Shown: piece by piece, positions 1 to 9,052 of the stretch
Numbering within the stretch: the stretch's first letter is position 1
How the letters are laid out: each line of letters starts with the position of its first letter
Assembly (NCBI RefSeq): GCF_001544915.2
Contig: NZ_FCOE02000002.1
Location: forward strand, 434,001-498,000
Length of the DNA stretch: 64,000 nt
Reading direction: 5' to 3'
Source: Caballeronia pedi
GTDB taxonomy: Bacteria; Pseudomonadota; Gammaproteobacteria; Burkholderiales; Burkholderiaceae
Translations under genes and position numbers: made by a program
The notes under the pieces: model-generated
Seen by the model: only the letters and a program-made list of their open reading frames with translations
Database searches by the model: none
Told to the model about the DNA's origin: nothing

Positions 1-1
1 G

Positions 2-553
2 GTCGCCGCCAAGCCTGACGTTCTTCTTATCCTGAACTTTGGTTCGCAATCGTCGGACACGTTGCGCCAGGCCGTGAGCTTCGGCATGAAGAACAACTGC
101 ACGATCCTGATGGCGTGGGCGTCGGGGCTGGAGCAATTCGAAGCGCTCGGTCCTGACATTTGCGAAGGCGTGTATTTCGGCGCGCAGTACTGGCATGCGA
201 TCGACACGCCGCTCAATCACGATCTCGTCAAGCGCGTCAACGCAACCTACAAGTCGAACCCGAACTACAGCCTCGCAGGCTCGTACATCTGCACGAAGAT
301 TCTGCTCGACGGCATCGTGAAGGCGGGCACCGCCGACCCGAAGAAAGTCGTCGCCGCGCTCGAAGGCATGAAGTACGCAGGATTGACCGGTCCCGAAGAG
401 ATACGCGCGGGCGATCATCAGGTGCTGAAGAACTATTACCTGTTGAAGGGCAAGCCCAAGAGCAAGATGAAGGACAAGGACGATTACGCCGACATCGTCA
501 GTTCGGGTCAATCCTTCCTGCCGCTCGACAAGACACAATGCAAGCTGGCTTGA
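2..553 (+). CDS. ABC transporter substrate-binding protein, branched-chain amino-acid type (3' part only)
   Basis: This is the C-terminal part of a periplasmic binding protein of the Leu/Ile/Val type (Peripla_BP_6 fold). The reading frame is open from the first bases of the window, so the N-terminus and signal peptide lie upstream. The visible 183 residues include the hinge and second lobe, with the run FGSQSSDT, the YFGAQYW segment and a Lys-rich end (KGKPKSKMKDKDDY) finishing in CKLA. It is followed by two permeases and two ATPases in the order livK-livH-livM-livG-livF, so it delivers the substrate to that importer. The ligand cannot be read from sequence. Two hydrolase genes downstream suggest an amino-acid derivative or small peptide. 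The family call is secure; the substrate is not. Confidence 0.9.
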   Translation, partial: VAAKPDVLLILNFGSQSSDTLRQAVSFGMKNNCTILMAWASGLEQFEALGPDICEGVYFGAQYWHAIDTPLNHDLVKRVNATYKSNPNYSLAGSYICTKILLDGIVKAGTADPKKVVAALEGMKYAGLTGPEEIRAGDHQVLKNYYLLKGKPKSKMKDKDDYADIVSSGQSFLPLDKTQCKLA

Positions 554-585
554 TAGCTTGATGTTCTGACGCGCGCTGTTTTCAT

Positions 586-612
586 GCGAATGCAGGCAAG
601 ACTTGCATTCGC
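586..612 (+). promoter_or_regulatory. Intercistronic stem-loop between livK and livH
   Basis: A perfect 9-bp inverted repeat, GCGAATGCA and TGCATTCGC, encloses a 9-base loop. It lies in the 84 bases between the binding-protein gene and the first permease gene. No T-run follows, so it is not a standard terminator. Stem-loops here in ABC operons are known to protect the 3' end of binding-protein mRNA and reduce permease expression; that role is inferred. Confidence 0.5.
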
Positions 613-637
613 GCCGCCACTCTTCTGATGCAAGGCC

Positions 638-1498
638 ATGAACGTTTATCTGTTGCAGGTCGTGAACGGCATCGGCGTGGGCATGCTGTATTTTCTGCTC
701 GCGGTCGGGTTGTCGATCGTGTTCGGGCTGCTGCGCTTCGTGAACTTCGCGCACGGCGCTTTCTATCTGCTGGGCGCGTACTTCTGCTACCAGGCGATGC
801 AGTGGTCCATGAACTTCTGGGCCGCGCTCGTCGTCGTGCCAGTCGTAGTCGGCGCGTGCGCGTGGATCGTCGAGAAAGCCGTGCTGCGGCACGTCTATGC
901 GCAGCAGCACGAGTTCCATATTCTCGCGACGGTCGGGCTCGCGCTCGTGATACAGGAATGCGCGATCATCGCGTGGGGACCGCTCGGAGACAACGTTCCG
1001 GTCCCCGACATCCTGAATGGCGTCGTGATGTGGGGCAGCTTCATCTACCCGAAATACCGGCTCTTCGTGATGGCCTTTACGGCCGTGCTGGCGGGCATTC
1101 TGTGGTGGGTGCTCGAAGGCACGCGGCTGGGCAGCGCGGTGCGCGCGGGTAGCGAATCGAGCGAGATGGTGTCGCTGCTCGGCATCAACGTGACGCGCAT
1201 CTTCAGTCTCGTCTTCGCGCTGGGCGCGGGCACGGCGGCACTCGCGGGCGTGCTCGCCGCGCCGATACGCGGTGTCGATCCCTTCATGGGCATCGAAGCG
1301 CTCGGCGTCGCGTTCGTCGTCGTCGTAGTGGGCGGAATGGGTAACTTTCTCGGCGCGCTCGTCGGCGGGTTGCTGGTGGGCATCGTGCAAAGCGTGATGA
1401 GCACGTTATGGCCCGAAGGCGCGCGTCTCATGATTTACGTCGCAATGGCTGCGGTGTTGCTGCTGCGTCCGAATGGATTGCTCGGGAGGACCGCGTGA
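638..1498 (+). CDS. Branched-chain amino-acid ABC transporter permease (LivH type)
   Basis: An inner-membrane permease of 286 residues, the usual LivH size, with about eight hydrophobic segments starting at residue 5. Near residues 225-255 is the Gly-rich stretch with GGMGN followed by FLGALVGGLLVG, typical of the BPD_transp_2 family where the permease touches the ATPase. The ATG start begins NVYLLQVVNG and sits 84 bases after the binding-protein gene. The stop overlaps the GTG start of the next permease, which suggests translational coupling. Together with LivM it should form the membrane channel of the importer. Confidence 0.92.
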   Translation: MNVYLLQVVNGIGVGMLYFLLAVGLSIVFGLLRFVNFAHGAFYLLGAYFCYQAMQWSMNFWAALVVVPVVVGACAWIVEKAVLRHVYAQQHEFHILATVGLALVIQECAIIAWGPLGDNVPVPDILNGVVMWGSFIYPKYRLFVMAFTAVLAGILWWVLEGTRLGSAVRAGSESSEMVSLLGINVTRIFSLVFALGAGTAALAGVLAAPIRGVDPFMGIEALGVAFVVVVVGGMGNFLGALVGGLLVGIVQSVMSTLWPEGARLMIYVAMAAVLLLRPNGLLGRTA

Positions 1499-2517
1499 AC
1501 GCCAAACTGGATTCGAAAACACTGGACGTGAACGTGCCACCACGTTCGCACAGACATTCGTTGCATCGCTATCGCTTCCTGTTGCTCGCGGCCATCGTCG
1601 TGTGCATTCTGCCGATGACGATGCGTTCCGGATCGCTCGCAACCGAAGTGCTCGTCTATGCGCTCGCCGCGCTCGGCTGCAATCTGCTGCTCGGTCACAC
1701 TGGCTTGCTGTCCTTCGGGCAAGGCATTTTCTTCGGCCTGGGAAGTTATAGCGCGGGTTTGATACTCACGAAGTCGGGGCTTCAGGTGCCTGCCGCGTTG
1801 CTCGGCGCGATCGTGATGGGTGCGATTGCCGCGGCGCTCGTCGGATGGTTCTCGATTCGTCAGCGCGGCGCGTACTTCGTGATGCTGACGCTGGCCTTCG
1901 GGCAGATGTTCTACTTTCTCGCCTACACGACGCCCGATCTCACCGGCGGCGACAACGGCCTGCTCGATATCCCGCGTCCCGCGTTGTCGATCTTCGGGCA
2001 ACCGCTCGTGTCGATTGCATCGCCGTGGCAGTACTACGCGTTCGTCGCCGTGCTGTTTCTGATCGCGTTCTGGCTGATGCTGCGGGTGTCGCATTCGGTC
2101 TTCGGCCGCACGCTGCTCGCGATCCGCGACAACGAAGCGCGCGCCGCCGCCGTGGGCTACGACGTCAGACGCTTCAAGCTCGCCGCTTTCATCGTATCGG
2201 GCGCGGTGACGGGACTGGCCGGCGCACTGCACGCGATGATGACGGGCATCGCGCCGCTGTCGAACATCGACTATCACACGAGCGAGATGATTCTCGTGAT
2301 GACGGTCATCGGCGGCACGGGCAATCTCTTTTCCTCCGTTCTCGGCGCGGCGTTCTACGTACTGTTCGCCGACTGGCTGTCGACGCTGTGGCCGCGCTGG
2401 CTGCTGTTGCTCGGGCTCGTATTGATTGCCGTGAGCCTCTTCATGCAGCGCGGTCTGTGGGGACTGGGAGAACGCATCTGGCGCGCGCTCAGGCGCGATC
2501 GGGGAGAGCCGGCATGA
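1495..2517 (+). CDS. Branched-chain amino-acid ABC transporter permease (LivM type)
   Basis: The second permease of the importer, 340 residues with about ten hydrophobic segments. I chose the GTG at 1495 because GGGAGG lies six bases upstream and the start overlaps the livH stop; a longer in-frame reading exists but would run deep inside livH. The N-terminus is a hydrophilic stretch rich in His and Arg before the first membrane span at about residue 24. The family motif VIGGTGN is near residue 270, and the segment FGRTLLAIRDNEARA is the conserved cytoplasmic coupling loop of LivM proteins. The end overlaps the next gene as ATGA. Confidence 0.9.
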   Translation: MNAKLDSKTLDVNVPPRSHRHSLHRYRFLLLAAIVVCILPMTMRSGSLATEVLVYALAALGCNLLLGHTGLLSFGQGIFFGLGSYSAGLILTKSGLQVPAALLGAIVMGAIAAALVGWFSIRQRGAYFVMLTLAFGQMFYFLAYTTPDLTGGDNGLLDIPRPALSIFGQPLVSIASPWQYYAFVAVLFLIAFWLMLRVSHSVFGRTLLAIRDNEARAAAVGYDVRRFKLAAFIVSGAVTGLAGALHAMMTGIAPLSNIDYHTSEMILVMTVIGGTGNLFSSVLGAAFYVLFADWLSTLWPRWLLLLGLVLIAVSLFMQRGLWGLGERIWRALRRDRGEPA

Positions 2518-3281
2518 GCGCATCGATACTGGAAGCGAAGGGCGTCGCGAAACGCTATGGCAAGTTCGCGGCGCTGACGGATGTGAACCTGCGCATCGCG
2601 AAGAACACGGTGCATTCCGTGATCGGACCGAACGGCGCCGGAAAGACCACGCTGTTTCACGTGCTGACGGGCACGGTGCCGATCACGTCGGGCAATATCG
2701 TATTCGATGGCCGCGACGTGACGCATGAGCCTGATCATCGTCGTGTGAAGCGCGGCATCGCGCGCTCTTTTCAGGTGACGAGCCTGTTTGCGAATCTCTC
2801 CGTGCGCGAGAATCTGCGTCTCGCCGCACAAGGTGTCGACTCGAAACGCGCGCTCAATGCGTGGAGCCCGCCGCATGGCGTGCTCGAACATCGCGATACG
2901 GTCGATGGCATTCTCGAACGTCTCGCGCTGCAACGCTTCGCATCGACGCAAGCGAGCGCGCTGTCGCATGGTCAGCAACGACGCCTCGAAGTGGGCATGG
3001 CGCTCGCCGCGCGGCCAAAGGCCATCTTTCTCGACGAGCCGACATCGGGCATGGGCATCGACGATCTCGACAGCATGAAGCATCTGATACGCAGTCTGCG
3101 CGACGACTACACGGTCGTGCTGATCGAGCACAACATGGATATCGTGATGGACATCTCCGACACGATCACGGTCATGCAGCAAGGCCGTGTGCTGGTCGAA
3201 GGCAAGCCCGCCGATATTCGCGGCGACGAGCGCGTGCGCAGCGCTTATCTCGGCAACATGATTACCGGAGGCCGCGCATGA
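2514..3281 (+). CDS. Branched-chain amino-acid ABC transporter ATP-binding protein (LivG type)
   Basis: A cytoplasmic ATPase of 255 residues that powers the importer. Walker A is GPNGAGKT at residues 38-45, the signature motif LSHGQQ at 150-155 and Walker B with the catalytic Glu (IFLDEP) at 171-176. LivG proteins usually read LSYGQQ, so the His in the signature is a small variation. The C-terminal extension ends with SAYLGNMI, the usual LivG tail. The ATG overlaps the preceding stop and the stop overlaps the start of livF, so the five genes are tightly coupled. Confidence 0.93.
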   Translation: MSASILEAKGVAKRYGKFAALTDVNLRIAKNTVHSVIGPNGAGKTTLFHVLTGTVPITSGNIVFDGRDVTHEPDHRRVKRGIARSFQVTSLFANLSVRENLRLAAQGVDSKRALNAWSPPHGVLEHRDTVDGILERLALQRFASTQASALSHGQQRRLEVGMALAARPKAIFLDEPTSGMGIDDLDSMKHLIRSLRDDYTVVLIEHNMDIVMDISDTITVMQQGRVLVEGKPADIRGDERVRSAYLGNMITGGRA

Positions 3282-3979
3282 TGCTCGACGTCAGAGACAT
3301 TCACGGCTATTACGGCAAGAGCCATATTCTCCAGGGCGTGTCGCTGCAAATTGGCGAGGGCGAAACCGTCACGCTGCTCGGGCGCAACGGCGCGGGGAAA
3401 TCGACGACGCTCAAAAGCATCGCGGGCGTCGTGACGCCGCAACGGGGCAGCGTGAAGTTCAAGGGCGCGGAGCTTGCGAAGCTGCCGCCTCACAAGATCG
3501 CTGCGCGCGGCGTGTGTTTCGTGCCCGAGCATCGCGGCATCTTCAAGCTGCTCTCGGTCGAAGAGAATTTGCGGCTCGGCGCGCGCAAGGATTCGCCGTG
3601 GCAACTCGCGGATATCTATCGCATCTTTCCGCGTTTGAAAGAGCGGCGCACGAACGGCGGCGGTCAGCTTTCCGGCGGCGAACAACAGATGCTCGCGATC
3701 GGCCGCGCGCTGATGAATCATCCGCGCCTTCTGATGCTCGATGAACCGGTGGAAGGACTCGCGCCCGTGATCGTCGAAGAGATCGTCGCGCAGTTGAAGC
3801 TGATTCGCAAAGCGGGCGTGGCGATTCTGCTCGTCGAACAGAATCTCGAAGTGTGCACGCAGCTTGCGGATCGCCATTACATCATCGAGCAGGGGCGCAT
3901 CGTGTATGAAGGCGCAAATGATGCGTTCATCGCCGATGAATCGATCAAGGATCGTTATCTCGGTGTCGGCGTCGTCTGA
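3278..3979 (+). CDS. Branched-chain amino-acid ABC transporter ATP-binding protein (LivF type)
   Basis: The second ATPase of the importer, 233 residues, the normal LivF length. Walker A is GRNGAGKS at residues 35-42, the signature LSGGEQQ is near 132 and Walker B LLMLDEP near 152, with VPEHRGIF in the Q-loop region as is usual for LivF. Two ATGs stand side by side at 3278 and 3281. I took the first because it overlaps the livG stop as ATGA. It ends 36 bases before the carbamoylase-like gene on the same strand, so the hydrolases are probably on the same transcript. Confidence 0.93.
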   Translation: MMLDVRDIHGYYGKSHILQGVSLQIGEGETVTLLGRNGAGKSTTLKSIAGVVTPQRGSVKFKGAELAKLPPHKIAARGVCFVPEHRGIFKLLSVEENLRLGARKDSPWQLADIYRIFPRLKERRTNGGGQLSGGEQQMLAIGRALMNHPRLLMLDEPVEGLAPVIVEEIVAQLKLIRKAGVAILLVEQNLEVCTQLADRHYIIEQGRIVYEGANDAFIADESIKDRYLGVGVV

Positions 3980-4015
3980 ACATCGATCAGCAACACTCAA
4001 GCTCAGGAACCTCGA

Positions 4016-5263
4016 ATGCAAGCTCATGATATGCCGGCGCATGCCGGATTGCGCATCGATGGTGCGCGTCTCTGGAACAGTCTGATGGAACTCGCGCGCA
4101 TCGGCGCGACGGAGAAGGGCGGCGTATGCCGTCTTGCGCTCACGGAACTCGACAGGCAAGGCCGGGATCTGTTCGTCGCGTGGGCGAAGCAGATCGGCTG
4201 CACGGTGCGCGTCGATGCGATCGGCAATATCTTTGCGCGTCGCGCGGGCACGCGGGACGATCTCCCGCCAGTCGTGACCGGCAGCCATATCGACACGCAG
4301 CCGACCGGCGGCAAGTTCGACGGCAACTATGGCGTTCTGGCGGGTCTCGAAGTATTGCGCACGCTGAACGACAACGACGTGCGTACCGCTGCGCCGCTCG
4401 AAGTCGCGGTCTGGACCAATGAGGAAGGCTCGCGCTTCGTACCGGTGATGATGGGCTCTGGCGTGTTCGCGGGCGCGTTCACGCTCGATCACGCGCTTGA
4501 GCAGGCGGATCGCGAAGGCGTGTCCGTGCGCGATGCGCTCGCGGCGATCGGCTATGCGGGCGAACGCGTTCCCGCGCATGACGTGGGCGCGTATTTCGAA
4601 GCGCACATCGAACAGGGACCGGTGCTAGAAGCGAACGACAAGGTGATCGGCGTCGTGCAGGGCGCGCTCGGCCAGCGCTGGTACGACGTGACCATCGACG
4701 GCATGGAAGCGCACGCGGGTCCGACACCGATGGAACTGCGGCGCGACGCACTGCTCGTCGCCGCTGACCTGATCCGCACGGTCAACCGCATCGCGCTCGA
4801 TCACGCGCCGCATGGACGGGGCACGGTAGGCTGGATGAACGTGCATCCGAACTCGCGCAACGTGATTCCGGGGCGCGTGAAGCTGACGGTCGACTTGCGC
4901 GCCGCCGACGATGCGACGCTGCTCGAAATGGACCGCGCGTTGCGCGAGGCATGCGCTCAGGCGGACTTGCCGGTCACGGTAGACGAAGTTGTCTACTTTG
5001 CGCCGCAACCGTTCGATGCCTCACTGGTCGCTTCGGTGCGCGAGAGTGCGGGCACGCTCGGCTTCACGTCGATGGATGTCGTGAGCGGCGCGGGACACGA
5101 CGCGGTGTATCTCGCGCGCGTGGCGCCGGCCGCGATGATCTTCGTGCCGTGCAAGGATGGCATCAGTCACAACGAGATCGAGGATGCACGTTCCGATCAT
5201 CTCGAAGCGGGCTGCAACGTGCTGCTGCAAGTGATGCTGCGCGCGGCGGGAGAAGCGGCATGA
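4016..5263 (+). CDS. Zn-dependent amidohydrolase of the N-carbamoyl-L-amino-acid hydrolase / allantoate amidohydrolase group (M20 fold)
   Basis: A cytoplasmic binuclear metal hydrolase of 415 residues that, in its family, removes the carbamoyl group from N-carbamoyl amino acids or hydrolyses ureido compounds. Expected metal ligands are present: His91 and Asp93 in GSHIDTQ, Asp102 in GKFDG, Glu136/Glu137 in TNEEG, His197 in AHIEQG and a C-terminal ISHNE. GMEAHAGPTPM belongs to the lid/dimerisation domain. The start is an ATG 36 bases after livF, and the stop overlaps the ATG of the MlrC-like gene. The context suggests the importer feeds it substrate. Carbamoylase, allantoate hydrolase and ureidoglycolate hydrolase cannot be told apart here. 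Confidence 0.85.
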   Translation: MQAHDMPAHAGLRIDGARLWNSLMELARIGATEKGGVCRLALTELDRQGRDLFVAWAKQIGCTVRVDAIGNIFARRAGTRDDLPPVVTGSHIDTQPTGGKFDGNYGVLAGLEVLRTLNDNDVRTAAPLEVAVWTNEEGSRFVPVMMGSGVFAGAFTLDHALEQADREGVSVRDALAAIGYAGERVPAHDVGAYFEAHIEQGPVLEANDKVIGVVQGALGQRWYDVTIDGMEAHAGPTPMELRRDALLVAADLIRTVNRIALDHAPHGRGTVGWMNVHPNSRNVIPGRVKLTVDLRAADDATLLEMDRALREACAQADLPVTVDEVVYFAPQPFDASLVASVRESAGTLGFTSMDVVSGAGHDAVYLARVAPAAMIFVPCKDGISHNEIEDARSDHLEAGCNVLLQVMLRAAGEAA

Positions 5264-6741
5264 AGTTTCTCATCGCGCGGATGAATCACGAAACCAATAC
5301 CTTCTCGCCTGTCGCGACGCCGCTCGAAGCGTTCGGACGCGACGGCCCCTGTTATGGCGACGATGCGTATCGCGAGAACGCCGGCATGCGCACGGCGATG
5401 TCCGCGTTCATCGATGCGGCGAAGCGCGAACACGCGGAGATCGTCACGCCGATATCGGCATCGGCGAATCCGAGCGGGCGCGTGGCTGCCGCCGCTTACG
5501 ACGCGATCTGCCACTCGATCGTCGATGCTGCGCACGGCTGCGATGCGGTGATGCTCGATCTGCATGGCGCGATGGTGGCGGAAAATTCACCCGACGGTGA
5601 AGGCGATCTGCTCGAACGCGTGCGACGCGCGCTGCCGCACGCGCCCATCGCCGTATCGCTCGATCTGCATGCGAACGTCACGCAGAAGATTATCGACAAC
5701 GCGGATGTGATAACGAGCTTCAAAACGTATCCGCATGTCGACATGTACGAGAGCGGCGAGCATGCGGCGCGGCTGCTGCTCGATCTCATTCATGGCGATG
5801 CGAAGCCCGTGATCGCATGGGCGCAGCCGCCGTTGCTCACGCATACGCTCAGAAGTTCGACCGCCGATGGCGCGATGAAACGCGCCGTCGATGCCGCTCG
5901 CGCTGCCGAACGCGAAGATGGCGTGCTGGCCGTGTCGGTGCTGTCGGGCTTCTCGCTTGCCGATATCGCTGCGCCTTGCATCAGCGTCGTTGTGGTCGCA
6001 AACGGAGAGCGCACGAAGGCGCAGGAAATCGCGGATCGCATCGCCCGGCAGATCTGGGCCGAGCGTGACGAGTTCGTCTATCGAAGCGCGCCGCTCGCGC
6101 AGTCGATCAGCGAAGGTGCGGCGCTCGCGCGCGAAACCGACAAGCCCGTATTGCTGCTCGATCACGGCGACAACTGCATGTCAGGGGGAACCTGCGATAC
6201 CACGGACGCGCTCGAAGAGGCGTTGAAGCAAGGACTCGAGGGCATCGTCGTCGGACCGTTGTGCGATCCCGAAGCGGTGGCGAAGCTCTTCGAAGCAGGC
6301 GAGGGCGCGACGGTCACGATCGGCATCGGCAACAAGCTCGCGAGCGTGGCCTCGCGCGGCAAGCCGCCGCTCGACGTGACGGGCGTCGTGCGCGCGTTGA
6401 CCGATGGCGAGTACATCATCAGCGGGCCGACCTACACGGGACAGCGCGCATACATGGGGCGCGCGGCCGTGCTCGAAACGGCGGCGGCGCGCATCCTCGT
6501 GACGGAGCGCACGCACGAGCCGTGGGATCTGGGCGTGTTCGAGAGCGTGGGTATCGATCCGCGTGGCGCGCGGTTTCTGATCCTCAAGTCGCGCATGTAT
6601 TGCCGTCCCGTGTTCGTGCCGATCGCGGGCGGGCTCGTCGAGTGCGACAGCCGCGGCGTCACGAGTTCCGATTACGGACTCTTTTCGTTCGAAAACCTCA
6701 GCCGGCCTGTATACCCACTGGATTCGGACATCGAGTATTGA
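5260..6741 (+). CDS. M81 family metallopeptidase, microcystinase C (MlrC)-like
   Basis: A protein of 493 residues with the two-part MlrC architecture: an N-terminal DUF1485 domain that begins MKFLIARMNHETNTFSP and a C-terminal MlrC domain. The putative Zn site is carried by the DLHGAMV and SLDLHANV stretches (residues ~98 and ~127) and the later LLDHGDNCMSGG segment. MlrC of sphingomonads cleaves linearised microcystin peptides, but most family members sit in amino-acid or ureide operons and have no proven substrate. It is translationally coupled to the carbamoylase-like gene by an ATGA overlap, so the two probably act one after the other on the imported compound. Confidence 0.85.
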   Translation: MKFLIARMNHETNTFSPVATPLEAFGRDGPCYGDDAYRENAGMRTAMSAFIDAAKREHAEIVTPISASANPSGRVAAAAYDAICHSIVDAAHGCDAVMLDLHGAMVAENSPDGEGDLLERVRRALPHAPIAVSLDLHANVTQKIIDNADVITSFKTYPHVDMYESGEHAARLLLDLIHGDAKPVIAWAQPPLLTHTLRSSTADGAMKRAVDAARAAEREDGVLAVSVLSGFSLADIAAPCISVVVVANGERTKAQEIADRIARQIWAERDEFVYRSAPLAQSISEGAALARETDKPVLLLDHGDNCMSGGTCDTTDALEEALKQGLEGIVVGPLCDPEAVAKLFEAGEGATVTIGIGNKLASVASRGKPPLDVTGVVRALTDGEYIISGPTYTGQRAYMGRAAVLETAAARILVTERTHEPWDLGVFESVGIDPRGARFLILKSRMYCRPVFVPIAGGLVECDSRGVTSSDYGLFSFENLSRPVYPLDSDIEY

Positions 6742-6765
6742 TCGAGCGAGGACGCGGCGCGCCTG

Positions 6766-7605
6766 CTATTTCACGAGGCGCAGCCGCTTCGTGACGATCG
6801 TGCCTTCCTTTCGATCGATGAGCCACGCGGCATCGATGCTTCCATTCAGCGTAGATGTCCTGCGTGTGATGTCGGTGGGTTCTTCGTCGGTGGGCGCGCT
6901 GTGCTCGATATCTTCCATCAGATAGGGCGGCGCGAGGGTGCAGATCAGCACGATGGCGAAGTCGTCGTTGCCGTGTTCGTGATCGAAGTGCGGCAGCAGC
7001 GCGCGGCCTTGTATCGTGGTCTTGTTGCCGCCGCCCGCCTTCAATTGAATGACGTCGACGGTCTGAAGAAATCCCTTCGCCTTCGCCTCGGGCGCGACGA
7101 CGAGCTTGCGGCCGCTTTGTCCCTTCACTGTCTGCTTGAGCAGAATGGCGCCGGGATCTTCCGGCGCCGCCAGCGAGACGTTCACGGTAAGCACTTTCTT
7201 CTTCGACAGATAGCGCACGCCGTATGAAACCGGAATGACGAAGGTGAACGTGCGGTCGGTCTGCGCGCGGGGTTGGCTCGCACCCGAAGGCGCGGACGCG
7301 GCTTGCTCGGATTTGCGCAACGGATGCGCCAGGAATGAGCGCACACGGCTCGTGATCGACGAGGACTGGCTCGGCGCGGGACGACCCGCGAGCGCATCGC
7401 GGACGTGTTCGGGATCGTCGCCGGTGAAGTTCGGCGGAAGGGCGTCGACGGACATGATCGCCGGCGTCGATGCACCGCTCGCCGCATGGCTCGCGGACGG
7501 CGCGGCCGCGAATGCGGGCGCCGACCCGCATAGCAGCATGAAGGTCAGACATAGCGCGGCGCTGCTTCGATGTTTCGATGAATCCACCTGCCACTCCTGG
7601 CGCAT
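6766..7605 (-). CDS. Exported protein of unknown function
   Basis: A protein of 279 residues that I do not recognise. It begins with a short basic N-terminus and a hydrophobic core ending ...GSAPAFA-AA, a likely Sec signal peptide cleaved near residue 34. A low-complexity Ala/Ser/Pro region follows to about residue 120. The folded part, from TFTFVIPVSYGV onward, alternates hydrophobic and polar residues as in a beta-sandwich and ends TIVTKRLRLVK. There are no Cys pairs or catalytic motifs that I can name. It converges with the MlrC-like gene across 24 bases and is separated by 141 bases from the dehydrogenase upstream. Probably a periplasmic protein. Confidence 0.6.
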   Translation of the reverse strand: MRQEWQVDSSKHRSSAALCLTFMLLCGSAPAFAAAPSASHAASGASTPAIMSVDALPPNFTGDDPEHVRDALAGRPAPSQSSSITSRVRSFLAHPLRKSEQAASAPSGASQPRAQTDRTFTFVIPVSYGVRYLSKKKVLTVNVSLAAPEDPGAILLKQTVKGQSGRKLVVAPEAKAKGFLQTVDVIQLKAGGGNKTTIQGRALLPHFDHEHGNDDFAIVLICTLAPPYLMEDIEHSAPTDEEPTDITRRTSTLNGSIDAAWLIDRKEGTIVTKRLRLVK

Positions 7606-7746
7606 GAAGCCGGGTCACGATGAAGTGGCTATCTTAAAGCGAAGCGCGCGGATCGGCATCTTGCATGCGTGATTATGAATTCAATCGATTCACGCAGGTT
7701 CCTCGATGTTCCAGCCGCGCCAAACGCGGCCGGATTCCCAATCCCA

Positions 7747-8832
7747 TCAAGCCGCAGCCGCCTCCACACGCTCGACGAACGCGCACACCGCCGCCGTCAC
7801 TTGCGCGGTCGTCGCCTTGCCGCCGAGATCGCCGGTGTGCAACGACGGATCAGCCGTCACCGCCTCGACCGCGGCCATCACGCGCTTCGCGGCTTCGAAC
7901 TCGCCGAGATGTTCGAGCAGCATCGCGACCGACCAGAACGTGCCGATCGGATTGGCGAGACCCTTGCCCATGATGTCGAACGCTGAGCCGTGAATCGGCT
8001 CGAACATCGACGGATAGCGGCGTTCCGGATCGATATTGCCCGTCGGCGCGATGCCGAGGCTGCCCGCGAGCGCCGCGGCCAGATCGCTCAGGATGTCCGC
8101 ATGCAGGTTGGTCGCGACGATGGTGTCGAGCGTCGCCGGACGATTGACCATGCGCGCGGTGGCCGCATCGACCAGTTCCTTGTCCCACTTCACGTCCGGG
8201 AATTCCTTCGAGATCTCCAGCGCGACCTCGTCCCACATGACCATCGCGTGACGCTGCGCGTTGCTCTTCGTGATGACGGTCAGCAGCTTGCGGGGACGCG
8301 ACTGCGCGAGTTTGAATGCAAAACGCATAATGCGTTCGACACCGGCGCGCGTGAGGATCGAGACATCGGTCGCGGCTTCGATCGGATGACCCTGATGCAC
8401 GCGGCCGCCGACGCCCGAATATTCGCCTTCCGAGTTCTCGCGCACGATCACCCAGTTCAGGTCTTCGCGCTCGCAGCGCTTGAGCGGCCCGTCGATGCCC
8501 GGCAGGATGCGCGTCGGGCGTACGTTTGCGTACTGGTCGAGGCCCTGGCAGATCTTCAGACGCAGGCCCCACAAAGTGATGTGATCGGGCACGTCCGGAT
8601 CGCCGGCGGAACCGAAGAGGATCGCGTCTTTATCGCGGATCGCATCGAGACCATCGTCGGGCATCATCACGCCGTGCTGACGGTAGTAATCCGCACCCCA
8701 GTCGAAATTCTCGAAATCGAATGCAAAATTTTGCGTGCTGCGTGCCAGCGCTTCGAGAACTTGCCGGCCCGCGGGCACGACTTCCTTGCCGATGCCGTCG
8801 CCGGGAATGGTAGCGATGCGATATGTCTTCAT
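7747..8832 (-). CDS. Tartrate dehydrogenase / decarboxylating D-malate dehydrogenase (isopropylmalate dehydrogenase family)
   Basis: A cytoplasmic NAD-dependent beta-decarboxylating dehydrogenase of 361 residues. It starts with the family's TIPGDGIGKEV nucleotide-binding loop. RPTRILPG and VIVRENSEGEYSG are the substrate-binding arms, the TKSN lysine lies near residue 190 and the metal-binding Asp segment TNLHADILSDLAAALAGSLG near 240. EPIHGSAFDIMGKGLANPIGT is the cofactor loop typical of tartrate/D-malate enzymes and not of LeuB. No regulator or transporter for C4 acids is adjacent, so tartrate, D-malate or another 2-hydroxy acid remain equally possible. It is transcribed away from the efflux operon. 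Confidence 0.88.
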   Translation of the reverse strand: MKTYRIATIPGDGIGKEVVPAGRQVLEALARSTQNFAFDFENFDWGADYYRQHGVMMPDDGLDAIRDKDAILFGSAGDPDVPDHITLWGLRLKICQGLDQYANVRPTRILPGIDGPLKRCEREDLNWVIVRENSEGEYSGVGGRVHQGHPIEAATDVSILTRAGVERIMRFAFKLAQSRPRKLLTVITKSNAQRHAMVMWDEVALEISKEFPDVKWDKELVDAATARMVNRPATLDTIVATNLHADILSDLAAALAGSLGIAPTGNIDPERRYPSMFEPIHGSAFDIMGKGLANPIGTFWSVAMLLEHLGEFEAAKRVMAAVEAVTADPSLHTGDLGGKATTAQVTAAVCAFVERVEAAAA

Positions 8833-9052
8833 GTCTCGTCTCCGTCTTCGATGTGTCGGGCGCTCTTCAGCGTGAGGCCACTTTACCCAACTTCCGGCGT
8901 GGAAACCGGCGTCTAACTCAAAGCATCTTTAACTTATTTTCACAAGTGAGCGGCGGGTGAGGATCGTCGCGCGTGAGGATCGCGGCGCTATACTGAGCTT
9001 CCTTTCACTCCAGCCCCGATCCGCGGAGCCTCTCGCGGCGCACGTCCACAAA

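Noticed and set aside
7667-7695. Inverted repeat GCGTGA/TCACGC around an EcoRI-like GAATTC
   Set aside because: Arms are only six bases with a 17-base loop; expected by chance in this base composition.
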